A DNA stretch of 48,352 nucleotides from Desulfobacterium sp. (GTDB taxonomy: Bacteria; Desulfobacterota; Desulfobacteria; Desulfobacterales; Desulfobacteraceae). Both the position numbers and the translations under genes were made by a program. The DNA lies in the NCBI GenBank assembly GCA_030145245.1, contig JAQYWC010000015.1, forward strand, positions 1-48,352, given 5' to 3'. A model generated the notes under the pieces. That model was not told where the DNA came from, made no database searches, and saw only the letters and a list, made by a program, of their open reading frames with translations. Below are positions 22,332-31,900 of the stretch, piece after piece (positions within the stretch are counted from its first letter, which is position 1; every line of letters begins with the position of its first letter).

Positions 22332-24740
22332 CTAGTTTCTGAGCGGTTTACCGGTTTTCAGCATGTGATCGATCCTGGCCATGGTCTTCTCTTCCTTGGC
22401 AAAGTCGCAAAAGGCCTCTCGTTCGAGTTTGAGGATCGCATCCTCGGTAACAAGGGTGTTCTTGTTGACCTCACCACCGCTCATAACATAGGCGATACGT
22501 TTGGCCAGGAATGCATCATACTCGCTCATGAAGTTGCCTTCGAGCATGTTGTAGATCTCGGCATTGACCATGCCCTGGCCTGCATTTCCAATGACCCGGA
22601 GACGCTGTTTCGCCGGGGGTGCATAGGCATCATCAACCATCTTCAGGACCTCTTTCTTGGCTTCGCCGATGAGGTTGTCCCGGTTGAAGACGATCCGGTC
22701 GGCAAGACCCAGATAGCCGTTGCCCTTTGCCTGGGCCGCCGACATGGAAACCTTGGCCATGGCAACGTTCATGAAGGCAGGAATGAAGAACTTGGCAAGG
22801 TCGTTGTCCTTGGCGGTTCCTGCGGGAAGTGCGTTGATGAATTTCTTCCAGATGTTCATGCAACCGCCGCCGGCGGGCAGCAGGCCTACGCCGATCTCAA
22901 CCAGGCCCATGTAAAGCTCTGAATGGGCCACGATCTTGTCGGCACCCAGGCAGGTCTCGCATCCGCCGCCCAGTACCATGCCGTAGGGCGCAGCCACCAC
23001 GGGGAAGGGAGCGTATTTGGTTCGCTGGATACCGTCCTGGGCCTTTTTGAGGAAGGCGTCGATCTCGGTGTATTTCTTGTCGTGGCAAAGCTTGGAAACA
23101 AAGGCAAGGTCTGCGCCGGCGGAAAATGCGCCGGGCATGCCGCCTGCCTCGTTACCGATCACCATGCCCACACCGTTGGCATCCACATGGTCCAGGGCCT
23201 GGTCGATGGAGTCGACGATTTCACCGTTGATGGCGTTCATCTTGGTGTGGAACTCTACGCAGAACACGCCGTCGCCGATGTCGATGAGGCTTGCTGAGGC
23301 ATTCTCAAACACGGTCTTGTTGTTGCCCTTGGCAGCTGCCAGGGAGACCATGGTTTTGCTCACAGGGATCGCCTTGTAGGAGGAGGAGGCAAAATCGTAG
23401 AACTTTTTAACGCCGTTTTCAAGCTTGTAAAAGCTCTTGTTACCGGCAGAGAGCATGGCCATGACATTGGCCGGAACGTCCAGGCCTTCGGTTTTCATCC
23501 GTTCAACAGCCGCTTCCACGCCATAGGTGTCCCATACTTCAAAGGGGCCCATCTCAAAGTTGTATCCCCATTTCATGGAGTTGTCGATCTCGATGATGGT
23601 GTCTGAGATCTCGGGGATCCGGTTGGCGGCATACTGGAAGCTGTTGGCAGCCATTTTCCAGGCAAACTTGGCGCCCTTGTCATCTCCCGTGAGAACACAA
23701 ATGATCTTCTCGGCCAGGGTCGCCTTTTTCTTGGCTTCGTCCAGGCAGGGGAAGGAGGGGCGTTTCAGATCTTCATACTCCAGGGTGGCAGGATTGATCA
23801 CTTTTCTGATCTTTTTCCACTCAGGGGTCAGGTCTGTCTTGTAGAAACCCGCCCGGGTCTTGTTGCCCAAAAGATTCTTCTCGATCATCTTTTTGACAAA
23901 CTCAGGAACCACAAAGGCGTCCCGCTGTTCGTCGTCGGTGCAAAGGTCGTAGGAGTTCTGGCAGACGTGGGACATGGTGTCAAGGCCGACAAGGTCGGTT
24001 GTCTTGAAGATGGCTGTCTTGGGACGGCCCAGGGCAGGACCGAAGATGGCATCCACCTCGGGAACGGTGAGGCCCTCTTCCAGCATGGCCTGCATCACTT
24101 TGCCGATGCCCTGTACGCCGATTCTGTTGCCCACGAAGTTGGGGGTATCCTTGGCCCAGACAATGCCCTTGCCAAGGTTTTTCTCACCGTATGTGGCGAT
24201 GAACTCAAGAACTTCAGGAAGGGTTTCGGCGCCGGGGATCAGCTCCAGGAGGTGCATGTAGCGGACAGGATTGAAAAAATGGGTGCCCATGAAGTGTTGT
24301 TTGAAATCAGGGGAAAGTCCTTCGGACATATCCTTTAAGGGAATACCCGAAGTGTTGGAGCTGATGACAGAACCGGGTTTTCTGATGCCTTCGATTCTCT
24401 TGAACAGTGCTTGCTTGATCTTGAGGTTTTCCACAACCACCTCAACGATCCAATCGCACTCTGCGAGTTTGTCAAAGTCATCTTCCAGGTTGCCCGTGGT
24501 GATGAGGGCTGCATCCTTTTTGGTCATAAACAGCGACGGTGCTGATGCAAGGGCTGCATCCATACCGGCTTTTACAATTCGGTTTCTTGCTGCGGGATCG
24601 TTTTTTTCTTCATCCTTCAGATCAAATGGAACAATGTCCAAAAGCAGTACATCTACTCCAGCACCGGCGAGGAGGGCAGCGATTCCGCCGCCCATGATTC
24701 CAGACCCGATTACTGCAGCCTTTCTGATCTTTCTACTCAT
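22332..24740 (-). CDS. fadN: 3-hydroxyacyl-CoA dehydrogenase / enoyl-CoA hydratase fusion (FadN type)
   Basis: This 802-residue two-domain beta-oxidation enzyme begins with the NAD+-dependent dehydrogenase (Rossmann motif GSGIMGGGIAALLAGAG, residues about 12-28; catalytic region GTHFFNPVRYMHLLE). A second dehydrogenase-type helical domain follows. The C-terminal hydratase (about 480-700) has AFSAGADLAF and MVLGGGCETCLGA, which form the oxyanion hole and supply Glu. The order dehydrogenase-then-hydratase is that of FadN, opposite to E. coli FadB. AGGAGGGAG precedes ATG 24740. It is first in the operon, and two FadR-like dyads lie upstream. It converts enoyl-CoA through 3-hydroxyacyl-CoA to 3-ketoacyl-CoA in the cytoplasm. 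Confidence 0.94.
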   Translation of the reverse strand: MSRKIRKAAVIGSGIMGGGIAALLAGAGVDVLLLDIVPFDLKDEEKNDPAARNRIVKAGMDAALASAPSLFMTKKDAALITTGNLEDDFDKLAECDWIVEVVVENLKIKQALFKRIEGIRKPGSVISSNTSGIPLKDMSEGLSPDFKQHFMGTHFFNPVRYMHLLELIPGAETLPEVLEFIATYGEKNLGKGIVWAKDTPNFVGNRIGVQGIGKVMQAMLEEGLTVPEVDAIFGPALGRPKTAIFKTTDLVGLDTMSHVCQNSYDLCTDDEQRDAFVVPEFVKKMIEKNLLGNKTRAGFYKTDLTPEWKKIRKVINPATLEYEDLKRPSFPCLDEAKKKATLAEKIICVLTGDDKGAKFAWKMAANSFQYAANRIPEISDTIIEIDNSMKWGYNFEMGPFEVWDTYGVEAAVERMKTEGLDVPANVMAMLSAGNKSFYKLENGVKKFYDFASSSYKAIPVSKTMVSLAAAKGNNKTVFENASASLIDIGDGVFCVEFHTKMNAINGEIVDSIDQALDHVDANGVGMVIGNEAGGMPGAFSAGADLAFVSKLCHDKKYTEIDAFLKKAQDGIQRTKYAPFPVVAAPYGMVLGGGCETCLGADKIVAHSELYMGLVEIGVGLLPAGGGCMNIWKKFINALPAGTAKDNDLAKFFIPAFMNVAMAKVSMSAAQAKGNGYLGLADRIVFNRDNLIGEAKKEVLKMVDDAYAPPAKQRLRVIGNAGQGMVNAEIYNMLEGNFMSEYDAFLAKRIAYVMSGGEVNKNTLVTEDAILKLEREAFCDFAKEEKTMARIDHMLKTGKPLRN

Positions 24741-24781
24741 GACTCCCTCCTGTATGTAATTTAAAATACATGTAACAAACT

Positions 24782-24980
24782 ATGAATGAGTATTCATTTT
24801 TGCTTAGCAGAGTTGTTCATGGAATGTCAAGGAAATTCATCAATTATCTTCTTTGGGTGCGGGCTGATTTTTGTCTTTCAATTTCAGAAAGTTAGCCAAG
24901 ATGTACGGGGGGTTGCCCTCAAAGGGAATGAAAATGCATTCCTGGATGGGTCTAGGTAAATGGTATGAATGATAATTCAT
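24782..24980. promoter_or_regulatory. Two FadR(YsiA)-like operators in the divergent fadN / 25.08-kb promoter region
   Basis: ATGAATGAGTATTCAT (24782-24797) and ATGAATGATAATTCAT (24965-24980) are perfect dyads with the same half-site. They resemble the Bacillus FadR consensus TGAATGANTANTCATTCA, a TetR-family repressor released by acyl-CoA. One lies before fadN, the other before the gene at 25082, so both divergent operons are probably co-regulated by fatty-acyl-CoA. Confidence 0.7.
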
Positions 24981-25081
24981 GACTCGGCTTTGCCTGTATC
25001 ACCTTGCCATTCATCATGGGGTCTGATATGAAATTCTAGTTTGTTCTGTTTTTAACGTTATTTCCGTCTGAGGAGAATTTA

Positions 25082-26122
25082 ATGGAGTTCGAAAATTTTC
25101 AAGCACGACCCTGCCCGGCCCTGAATATTGACTCAGTGGCGCGATTCATCGTCTCGCTCCAGAGGGAAAGTGGTGAGATTCCATGGCACGAGGGAGGTAA
25201 AACCGATCCCTGGGATCTGGTGGAATCGGCCATGGGACTTAACATTGCCGGTTTTTACCGGGAAGCGGACAGGGCCTTTGAATGGATGTTCAGTAAACAG
25301 AACGCCGATGGGTCCTGGTACTCCTCCTATGTTGAAGGGCTTCCAAAGGACAGGACCTGCGAGACCAATATGAGTTCCTACATTGCCACGGGCCTGTTCC
25401 ACCACTGGCTGATCCGAAGGGAGATCGGATTTATAGAAACCATGTGGCCGAGCGTGGAAAAGGGGCTTGATTTCGCCATCTCCCTCCAGACCGAGCGGGG
25501 GGAGATCTACTGGGCAAAGAGTCCCGAGGGCAAGGTGGATCCCATGGCACTCCTGACGGGAGCCAGCTCCATCTACATGAGTCTGAAATGCGGCTTGAGC
25601 CTTGCCCATGTTTTGGGCAAAGAGATGCCCCACTGGGAGCGGGCCTTTGAGAAGCTTGGCAGCAGCATCCGGGACAATATTCACATCTATAACATCAGCA
25701 AGTCCCGTTTCTCCATGTACTGGTTCTACCCGGTGCTATCCGGTGTCCTCACCGGAGATGCGGCCAGAAAAAGGATCGAGCGGTACTGGAAAAAATATGT
25801 GATCGAGGATCAGGGGGTCCGCTGTGTGTCCGACCGCCCCTGGGTCACCATGGCCGAAACCTCGGAACTGGTCCTGGCCATTGCCGGTATGGGTAAGCCC
25901 GGGCTTGCAAAGATCATCTTCTCCTGGATACAGGACCGGGTGTATGAGGATAACACCTTTTGGTGCGGCTACACCTTTCCCGACATGACCGTCTGGCCGG
26001 AGGAGAAGATCTCCTGGACCAATGCCGTGGCATTGATGGCGGCCGATGCCCTCTATTCCATCACCCCCGGATCCCGGCTGTTCAGTCATGACGCCTGGGA
26101 CGGGTTCAGGTTCAAGGGGTAG
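25082..26122 (+). CDS. Terpenoid-cyclase / prenyltransferase-fold protein
   Basis: This 346-residue soluble protein contains repeats of the squalene-cyclase/prenyltransferase type: VARFIVSLQRESGEIPW, MFSKQNADGSWYSSY, LQTERGEIYWA. Each is a QxxxG-W-like turn of an (alpha/alpha)6 barrel. There is no DxDD protonation motif of true squalene cyclases, so cyclase chemistry is not supported. Other possible roles include glycan or lipid modification. AGGAG (25070-25075) precedes ATG 25082. It is followed within 5 bp by an acyltransferase gene, suggesting one pathway. Control by a fatty-acyl-CoA-type operator links it to lipid metabolism (inference). Confidence 0.6.
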   Translation: MEFENFQARPCPALNIDSVARFIVSLQRESGEIPWHEGGKTDPWDLVESAMGLNIAGFYREADRAFEWMFSKQNADGSWYSSYVEGLPKDRTCETNMSSYIATGLFHHWLIRREIGFIETMWPSVEKGLDFAISLQTERGEIYWAKSPEGKVDPMALLTGASSIYMSLKCGLSLAHVLGKEMPHWERAFEKLGSSIRDNIHIYNISKSRFSMYWFYPVLSGVLTGDAARKRIERYWKKYVIEDQGVRCVSDRPWVTMAETSELVLAIAGMGKPGLAKIIFSWIQDRVYEDNTFWCGYTFPDMTVWPEEKISWTNAVALMAADALYSITPGSRLFSHDAWDGFRFKG

Positions 26123-26126
26123 CGCC

Positions 26127-26849
26127 GTGCGAAAAGATCACCGTCCCTATCTCATCAAAAAAGCGTGGTTCGGCCTCCAGGGCTTTTACCTCCGCCATTT
26201 TTTCGAACCCCAGCTGGAGAGCCTGGGGGCCAATCCCTATGTGGTAAAACCCTGGCACATAGAGGTGTTTGGCGCCCCCGTAAAAATAGGCTCCCATGTC
26301 ACATTGCTGGGAGCGTCTGACAAAAAGACACGGCTCACGGTCTGGACCGATAAGAGCGATGTCCCGGGCATCGAGATCGGCGACCATGTGCTGATCTCCC
26401 CGGGGGTGAGGATCAGCGCGGCCCAGGAGATCATCATCTCGGACAACTGCATGATCGCCAGCAACGCCTATATCACCGATTCCGACTGGCACGGCATCTA
26501 CGACCGCAGCCTGCCCCCGGCCACGGCCGGCCCGGTTTACCTTGCACCCAACGTCTGGATCGGGGATTCCGCCATTGTGTGCAAGGGGGTCACCATCGGT
26601 GAAAACAGCATTGTGGGGGCCGGCGCCGTGGTCTCCTCCGATATTCCGGCCAACGTGATTGCCGTGGGCAATCCGGCCCGGGTGGTCAAGGAGCTGGACC
26701 CCAACCGGACCATCACAACGAGGAAGGACCGGTTTTCCGATGTGGACCGGATCTCCATGCTCCTGGACAACCAGGACCGGGAGATGCTCCGGGAAAACAC
26801 CTATCTCGGCTGGTTCCGCCACCTGCTCTTTCCCTCCAAGAACGGATAG
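26127..26849 (+). CDS. Left-handed beta-helix acyltransferase
   Basis: This 240-residue protein has hexapeptide-repeat (LbH) coils at about 90-200: IEIGDHVLISPGVRIS, IIISDNCMIASNAYI, VWIGDSAIVCKGVTIGE, NSIVGAGAVVSSDIP and the terminal AVGNPARVVKEL. The catalytic His is probably in DSDWHGIYDR. It should transfer an acetyl or acyl group from CoA to a sugar or lipid hydroxyl. GTG 26127 is preferred because AAGGGG lies 6 bp before it and the preceding gene ends at 26122. Together with its neighbour it forms a two-gene operon ended by a strong terminator. Confidence 0.88.
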   Translation: MRKDHRPYLIKKAWFGLQGFYLRHFFEPQLESLGANPYVVKPWHIEVFGAPVKIGSHVTLLGASDKKTRLTVWTDKSDVPGIEIGDHVLISPGVRISAAQEIIISDNCMIASNAYITDSDWHGIYDRSLPPATAGPVYLAPNVWIGDSAIVCKGVTIGENSIVGAGAVVSSDIPANVIAVGNPARVVKELDPNRTITTRKDRFSDVDRISMLLDNQDREMLRENTYLGWFRHLLFPSKNG

Positions 26850-26901
26850 TCAAAATTCCCGGCGTTTCACCCCTTGGCGCCGTTACATGATGTGCCAGTG
26901 A

Positions 26902-26928
26902 AATCCCCCGAATGGGGGATTTTTTTTC
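26902..26928 (+). terminator. Terminator of the acyltransferase operon
   Basis: AATCCCCC and GGGGGATT pair around GAAT and are followed by six T residues beyond the right arm. Confidence 0.92.
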
Positions 26929-26968
26929 TCCGTGTTCCTGGTATGGTGCCCCCCGGAAGTAAAAGGTC

Positions 26969-27015
26969 TTGACAAAAATCAAACAGTGTTTAAAATGCAC
27001 ATTCAAACATTGTTT
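26969..27015 (+). promoter_or_regulatory. Promoter and twin operator of the TetR-RND operon
   Basis: TTGACA (26969-26974), 16 bp, TAAAAT (26991-26996). Two near-identical palindromes, AAACAGTGTTT (26981-26991) and AAACATTGTTT (27005-27015), overlap the -10 and the start region. This is typical of TetR autorepression. Confidence 0.8.
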
Positions 27016-27049
27016 AAATCGGCGGCAACGCCATATCAAGGCAGGACCC

Positions 27050-27715
27050 ATGAAAGATACAAAAACGCGGATACTGGATGCCGCGGAACGGCTCATCACG
27101 GAGTTGGGGGCGGAAAAGGCCTCCCTTCGGAAGATCACGGATGAGGCAGGCGTCAACATCGCCGCCATCAACTACCATTTCGGTTCCAAAAATAACATGA
27201 TTTCGGCCATCCTGGAGCGGTTCCTCGCGCCCCTGTCAAAGGAGCTCCACCAGAGCCTGGACCGGGTGCTTACCGGGGGGGAGAACGAAGTACCGGAGCT
27301 TGAGGAGGTGATCCGGTCCTATCTGGTTCCCCTGCTTGCATTTTCATTGAGATGTCCGGATCAACAGAATTTTTTTATACAGATGTACGGCTATATTGAT
27401 GACAAGAATGTGTTCATGCAGAGCCTCCGGGGGATTGTGGAAAAAGATATCAAGTACTATGCCGACGCTTTTCTAAAAGCCCTGCCCCAGATTCCCGAAC
27501 AGGTTGTGCTGCTGCGGCTGGCTTTTTTCAGGAACACTGCATTTGGCATCATGGAGGGGGATTGTATCATGGAGGAGAGCATTGGGGCACTCGGGCTTGT
27601 TCCTGACAGGGAAGCGATGATCGAGGAGATGGTGGCCTATGCGGCTGCAGGGTTCAGGGCCGGTGTGAAAGAGAAATCGTCAACTATTTATAAAGAGGAA
27701 ACCCATGAAAATTAG
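27050..27715 (+). CDS. TetR/AcrR family repressor of the efflux operon
   Basis: This 221-residue protein has an N-terminal TetR HTH (TRILDAAERLITELGAEKASLRKITDEAG...YHFGSKNNM, about 5-50). Its C-terminal ligand domain resembles the CecR/DUF1956 group. ATG 27050 follows a GGCAGGACCC context. It would bind the twin AAACAxTGTTT dyads just upstream and release them upon binding a hydrophobic toxic ligand. The end overlaps the membrane-fusion gene by 11 bp, so repressor and pump are translationally coupled, a negative feedback design. Confidence 0.92.
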   Translation: MKDTKTRILDAAERLITELGAEKASLRKITDEAGVNIAAINYHFGSKNNMISAILERFLAPLSKELHQSLDRVLTGGENEVPELEEVIRSYLVPLLAFSLRCPDQQNFFIQMYGYIDDKNVFMQSLRGIVEKDIKYYADAFLKALPQIPEQVVLLRLAFFRNTAFGIMEGDCIMEESIGALGLVPDREAMIEEMVAYAAAGFRAGVKEKSSTIYKEETHEN

Positions 27716-28775
27716 GAACGGAATATTCGGATTGTTGATGGTGGCGGCGATGGTTGCTGCAGGCCCGGTAAGCGCAATGGCGAACGACGGCGCCCCGCCC
27801 CCGGCAAGGGTGGTGACGGCCCCTGTGATTGAAAGAAATGTCGCTGAAAACACCCAGGCGGTGGGCACCCTCTTTTTTGACCGGGTGAGCAACGCCTCCA
27901 CCGAGGTGAACGGGATTGTCCGGTCGGTCCATGTCAGGGAGGGGGAGCGTGTGAAAAAAGGGGCCGTGATGTTCCGTCTCAACACCGACTTCATCGACAA
28001 CGAGATCGAATCGGTGCAGGCCAACATGGCCCAGGTCAAGGTGCGCCTTGTCAAGGCGGCGAAGGATCTGGGCCGCTATGAAACCCTGTTTCAGCAGGAA
28101 GCGGCCAGTGAAAAGGAGTATGACGACATTGCCCTTTCCCGGGAAGATTTGATCAAGCAGACCGCCATCCTTGAGACCCAGCTGGCCCTGGCCCGGCTTA
28201 AAAAGCAGAAGAGCGTCATCCGGGCGCCCTTTGACGGGGTGGTGCTTGAAAAAAGATCGGAAACAGGGGACTGGGTGTCCCCGGGCTCGGTACTCTGCTC
28301 CCTGGGATCCATCAACGATATTTTCGTCAAGGTGCCCGTGTCCGAGGATCTCCTCTCCTTTGCGCGAAAAGGTGAAAAGGTAACGGTTTCCATCGTCTCC
28401 CTTGAAAAAGAGGTGACCGGCATCATTGCCGGGGTGATCCCCGTGGCCGACCCCCAGACCAAGAGCGTGTTTGTCAAGGTGCGGCTGCCGGCCATGGACA
28501 ATCCCGTGCTGAACATGTCGGCCACCGTGTCCATGCCCGTGGGGGAGAAGAAGAACCGGCTGCTGGTGCCCCGGGATGCCCTGGTCAGCCATAACGGCCA
28601 GTACATGGTCTACACGGTGAACGGGGGTAAGGCTGCTCCCATGCCGGTCACCATCATCTCCTATGTGGGGCAGTATGTTGCCATCGACGCCAATGGGTTC
28701 AAGGCGGACATGCCCCTGGTGGTGGACGGAAATGACCGGTTGAGACCGGGCCAGGCCGTGACCATCATCAACTGA
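27705..28775 (+). CDS. RND efflux periplasmic adaptor (membrane fusion protein)
   Basis: This 356-residue HlyD/AcrA-type adaptor has a signal peptide at about 1-27 (GLLMVAAMVAAGPVSAMA). A lipoyl half-motif follows at about 60-90 (GIVRSVHVREGERVKKGAVMF) and an alpha-hairpin at about 100-155. The second lipoyl half is RAPFDGVVLEKRSETGDWVSPG, followed by beta-barrel and membrane-proximal domains. It has no lipobox Cys near the signal cleavage, so it is probably anchored by an uncleaved helix or is soluble in the periplasm. It links the RND pump with the TolC-type channel encoded downstream. Confidence 0.93.
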   Translation: MKIRNGIFGLLMVAAMVAAGPVSAMANDGAPPPARVVTAPVIERNVAENTQAVGTLFFDRVSNASTEVNGIVRSVHVREGERVKKGAVMFRLNTDFIDNEIESVQANMAQVKVRLVKAAKDLGRYETLFQQEAASEKEYDDIALSREDLIKQTAILETQLALARLKKQKSVIRAPFDGVVLEKRSETGDWVSPGSVLCSLGSINDIFVKVPVSEDLLSFARKGEKVTVSIVSLEKEVTGIIAGVIPVADPQTKSVFVKVRLPAMDNPVLNMSATVSMPVGEKKNRLLVPRDALVSHNGQYMVYTVNGGKAAPMPVTIISYVGQYVAIDANGFKADMPLVVDGNDRLRPGQAVTIIN

Positions 28776-28794
28776 GACCCATTATAGATCCTCC

Positions 28795-28886
28795 CATATG
28801 AATTGAGCCTGTTTCGGTCCACAACCGGTAAATTTTTTACCGCAACCGGAACAGCGGGCATCCATTCGGGGGCAACCATCCATACG
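28795..28886. repeat. Intergenic palindromic repeat family, copy 2
   Basis: It begins CATATGAATTGAGCCTGTTT and ends GGCATCCATTCGGGGGCAAC CATCCATAC. Compared with copy 1 it has an extra inner hairpin, CCGGTAAA/TTTACCG. It lies between the adaptor and pump genes. Confidence 0.6.
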
Positions 28887-28925
28887 AGAGCCCAGGCCCG
28901 GGAGCAACCGGGGAAATGATGACTT

Positions 28926-31900
28926 ATGAATGTGATTAAGAGTGCAATAGAGAGACCTGTTACCACGGCTGTCATGGTGATACTGATCGTCCTGTTCGGT
29001 GTGATCGGGCTCATGAAACTACCTGTTCAGCTCGCTCCGGACACGGATCTGCCCGAGATCGAGGTGATGACCTCCTGGTCCGGGGCAAGTCCCACGGAGA
29101 TGGAGAGCGAGGTGGTGGAACGCCAGGAGGACAAGCTCAAGAGCCTCCAGAACCTCCAGAAGATGGAGAGCTCCTCCTACAACGACTACGCCACCATCAC
29201 CCTCACCTTTGACCTTGCAACCAATATTGACACGGCCATGTTCCGGGTCTCCAACAAGCTCAAAGAGGTGTCCGACTACCCGGATAACGTGCTGGAGCCC
29301 GTCCTGTCCAGCTCCGGCGGCTCTTCCCAGCCCATCATCTGGATGCTGATGAAGACCAAGGAGGGGCCTGACACGGAGATCCTCAAGTACAAGACCTTTT
29401 TTGAAAACGAGGTTCGCCAGTACCTGGAGCGTATCGAGGGGGTCGCCTCCCTTTTGATCTTCGGCGGCACCGAGGACCAGCTGGAGATCGTGATCGATCC
29501 GGAAAAGATGACCCGCCGGGGCATCACCATCAACCAGATCATCTCCAAGGTGGTGGCGGCCAACAGCGATGTTTCCGCAGGGGTGCTGGGCATTGACCGG
29601 AAAAACTACCGGATCCGCACCGTGGCCAAGTTCCAGAACAGCTTTGATCCCCTGGATGTGGTGGTCTATGACGACGGCATGAAGCGGGTATTCCTGCGGG
29701 ATGTGGCCACCACCCGCATCGGGTACGAGACCCAGTTTGTTTCAGTGATGGAGAACTCCCGGGAGGGGATCGTCATTGGCGTGAAAAAGCAGAAGGGCGC
29801 CAACGTCATTGAGATTGTGAAACGGGTAAAAGCCGAGGTGGACCGCCTGAATTCCGAGGTGCTGGCCGACAAGAACCTCTATATCAACTGGGCCCACGAT
29901 GAGGCGCCCTACATCCTGAAATCCATTGACAACATGAAGAAGAATGTGATCATCGGCGGCGTGCTTGCCATCATCATTCTGCTCGTCTTTTTGGGAAGCC
30001 TTCGGTCCACCATCACCATCGGCCTTGCCATTCCCATTTCGGCCATCGGCACCTTCATCTTTCTGTGGCTGTTTCACCGGAACCTGAACGTTGTCAGCCT
30101 TGCCGGCATCTCCTTTGCCGTGGGCATGCTGGTGGACAACTCCATCGTGGTGCTGGAGAACATCGACCGCCACCGCCAGACCGGCAAAAGAATCTTCGAT
30201 GCCGTGCTGGATGGCGCCAATGAGGTGTTCGGGGCGGTGGTGGCCTCCACCCTTACCACGGTGGCGGTGTTCCTGCCGGTCATCTTCATCAAGCAGGAGG
30301 CGGGCCAGCTGTTCAAGGATATCTCCATCGCCATCACCGCCTCCATCATTCTGAGTCTTTTGGTGTCGGTCACCGTGATCCCTTCGTTCATGCACTTTAT
30401 CTATAAGAACCAGAAGGTCAGCACCGGGGGCAACAAAAAAAGCGTTTCAAAATCCGTGGGCGGTTTCTTTGTGAACCTGATCATGGGCGTGTCAAACCAG
30501 TTCCAGCGGAATGCGGTTACCCGGATTATCTGCATCCTTGTGTTCACTTCCCTCTCCCTTGCCAGTGTCTGGGCCCTGATGCCCAAGGCCGAGTACCTGC
30601 CCCAGGGCAACCGGAACTTTGTCATGAGCATCCTGGTGCCGCCGCCTGGCTATTCTGCGGAAAAGCGCCGGGAGGTGGGGGAGTATCTGTTTGAACAGAC
30701 AGAGAAGTACAGGACCCCCGGGGACCACGACCTGCCCCTGATCCGTAACATGTTCTATTTCTCCTCCGACTCCCTGTCGGGATTTGGCCTTTCTGCCATT
30801 GACGAGTATGAGACCGAGGCCGGACGGTTCATCCCGGCCATGAACCGGATCATCAACTCTTTACCCGGCATGTTCGGCATCAGCATCCAGCCCGGTATCT
30901 TTGAGACCGGCATGGGCAAGGGGCGAACCGTGGATCTCAACATCTCCGGCGAAAACATGAACGAGATCGTCAAGGCCGGCGGCATGCTCTTTGGGGCCGT
31001 TTCCCAGGCGATCCCAGGGTCCCAGATCCGCCCGGTGCCCTCCCTTGAGATCACCTATCCCGAGGGACGGGTGATTGCCGATAAGCTCAAGCTTGCGGCC
31101 AACGGACTTACCGAGCAGGAGCTTGGCATCTACGTGGATGTGCTCATGAACGGCAGAAAGGTGGACGAGTTCGGCCCGGAAGGCAAGGACCGCATCGATC
31201 TTGTGGTCAGGGGCTCTGAAACCGAGTTCAAGACCCCGGAGGATATCCTCAACGCCCCCATTGTCAACAACATCGGCCGCCAGGTGCGCATCGGGGATGT
31301 GGCCACCATCAAGTACTCTACGGGCATGACCCAGATCGACCGGCTGGAGAAGAAGCGGAACGTCCGGCTTGAGATCACGCCCCCCGTGTCCGTGCCCCTT
31401 CAGACGGCCATCGAGACCATCAAGGCCGCCTGCGACAACCTGCAGGCATCGGGTCAGATCAAAGATATCTCCCTGGATCTGGGCGGTAATGCGGACAAGC
31501 TTGTGGATACCTTTGACGCCCTGAAGTGGAACCTGCTGCTGGCCCTCATGATCACCTACCTTTTGATGGCGGCCCTGTTTGAGAACTTTCTCTATCCCCT
31601 GATCATCATGTTCAGCGTGCCGTTGGCCGCGGCCGGCGGGCTCATGGGCCTGAGGCTCGTGGATCTTGTGATCGCGCCCCAGCCGTTGGATGTGCTCACC
31701 ATGCTTGGTTTCATCATCCTCATCGGCACCGTGGTGAACAACGCCATCCTCATCGTTCACCAGTCGCTGAACAATGTCAGAAACAAGGGCATGGAGGGGA
31801 TGCTGGCCATCTCGGATTCGGTGAGGACAAGGATACGCCCCATCTTCATGAGCGCCTTTACCTCCATCTTCGGCCTCATGCCCCTTGTGATCGCCACCGG

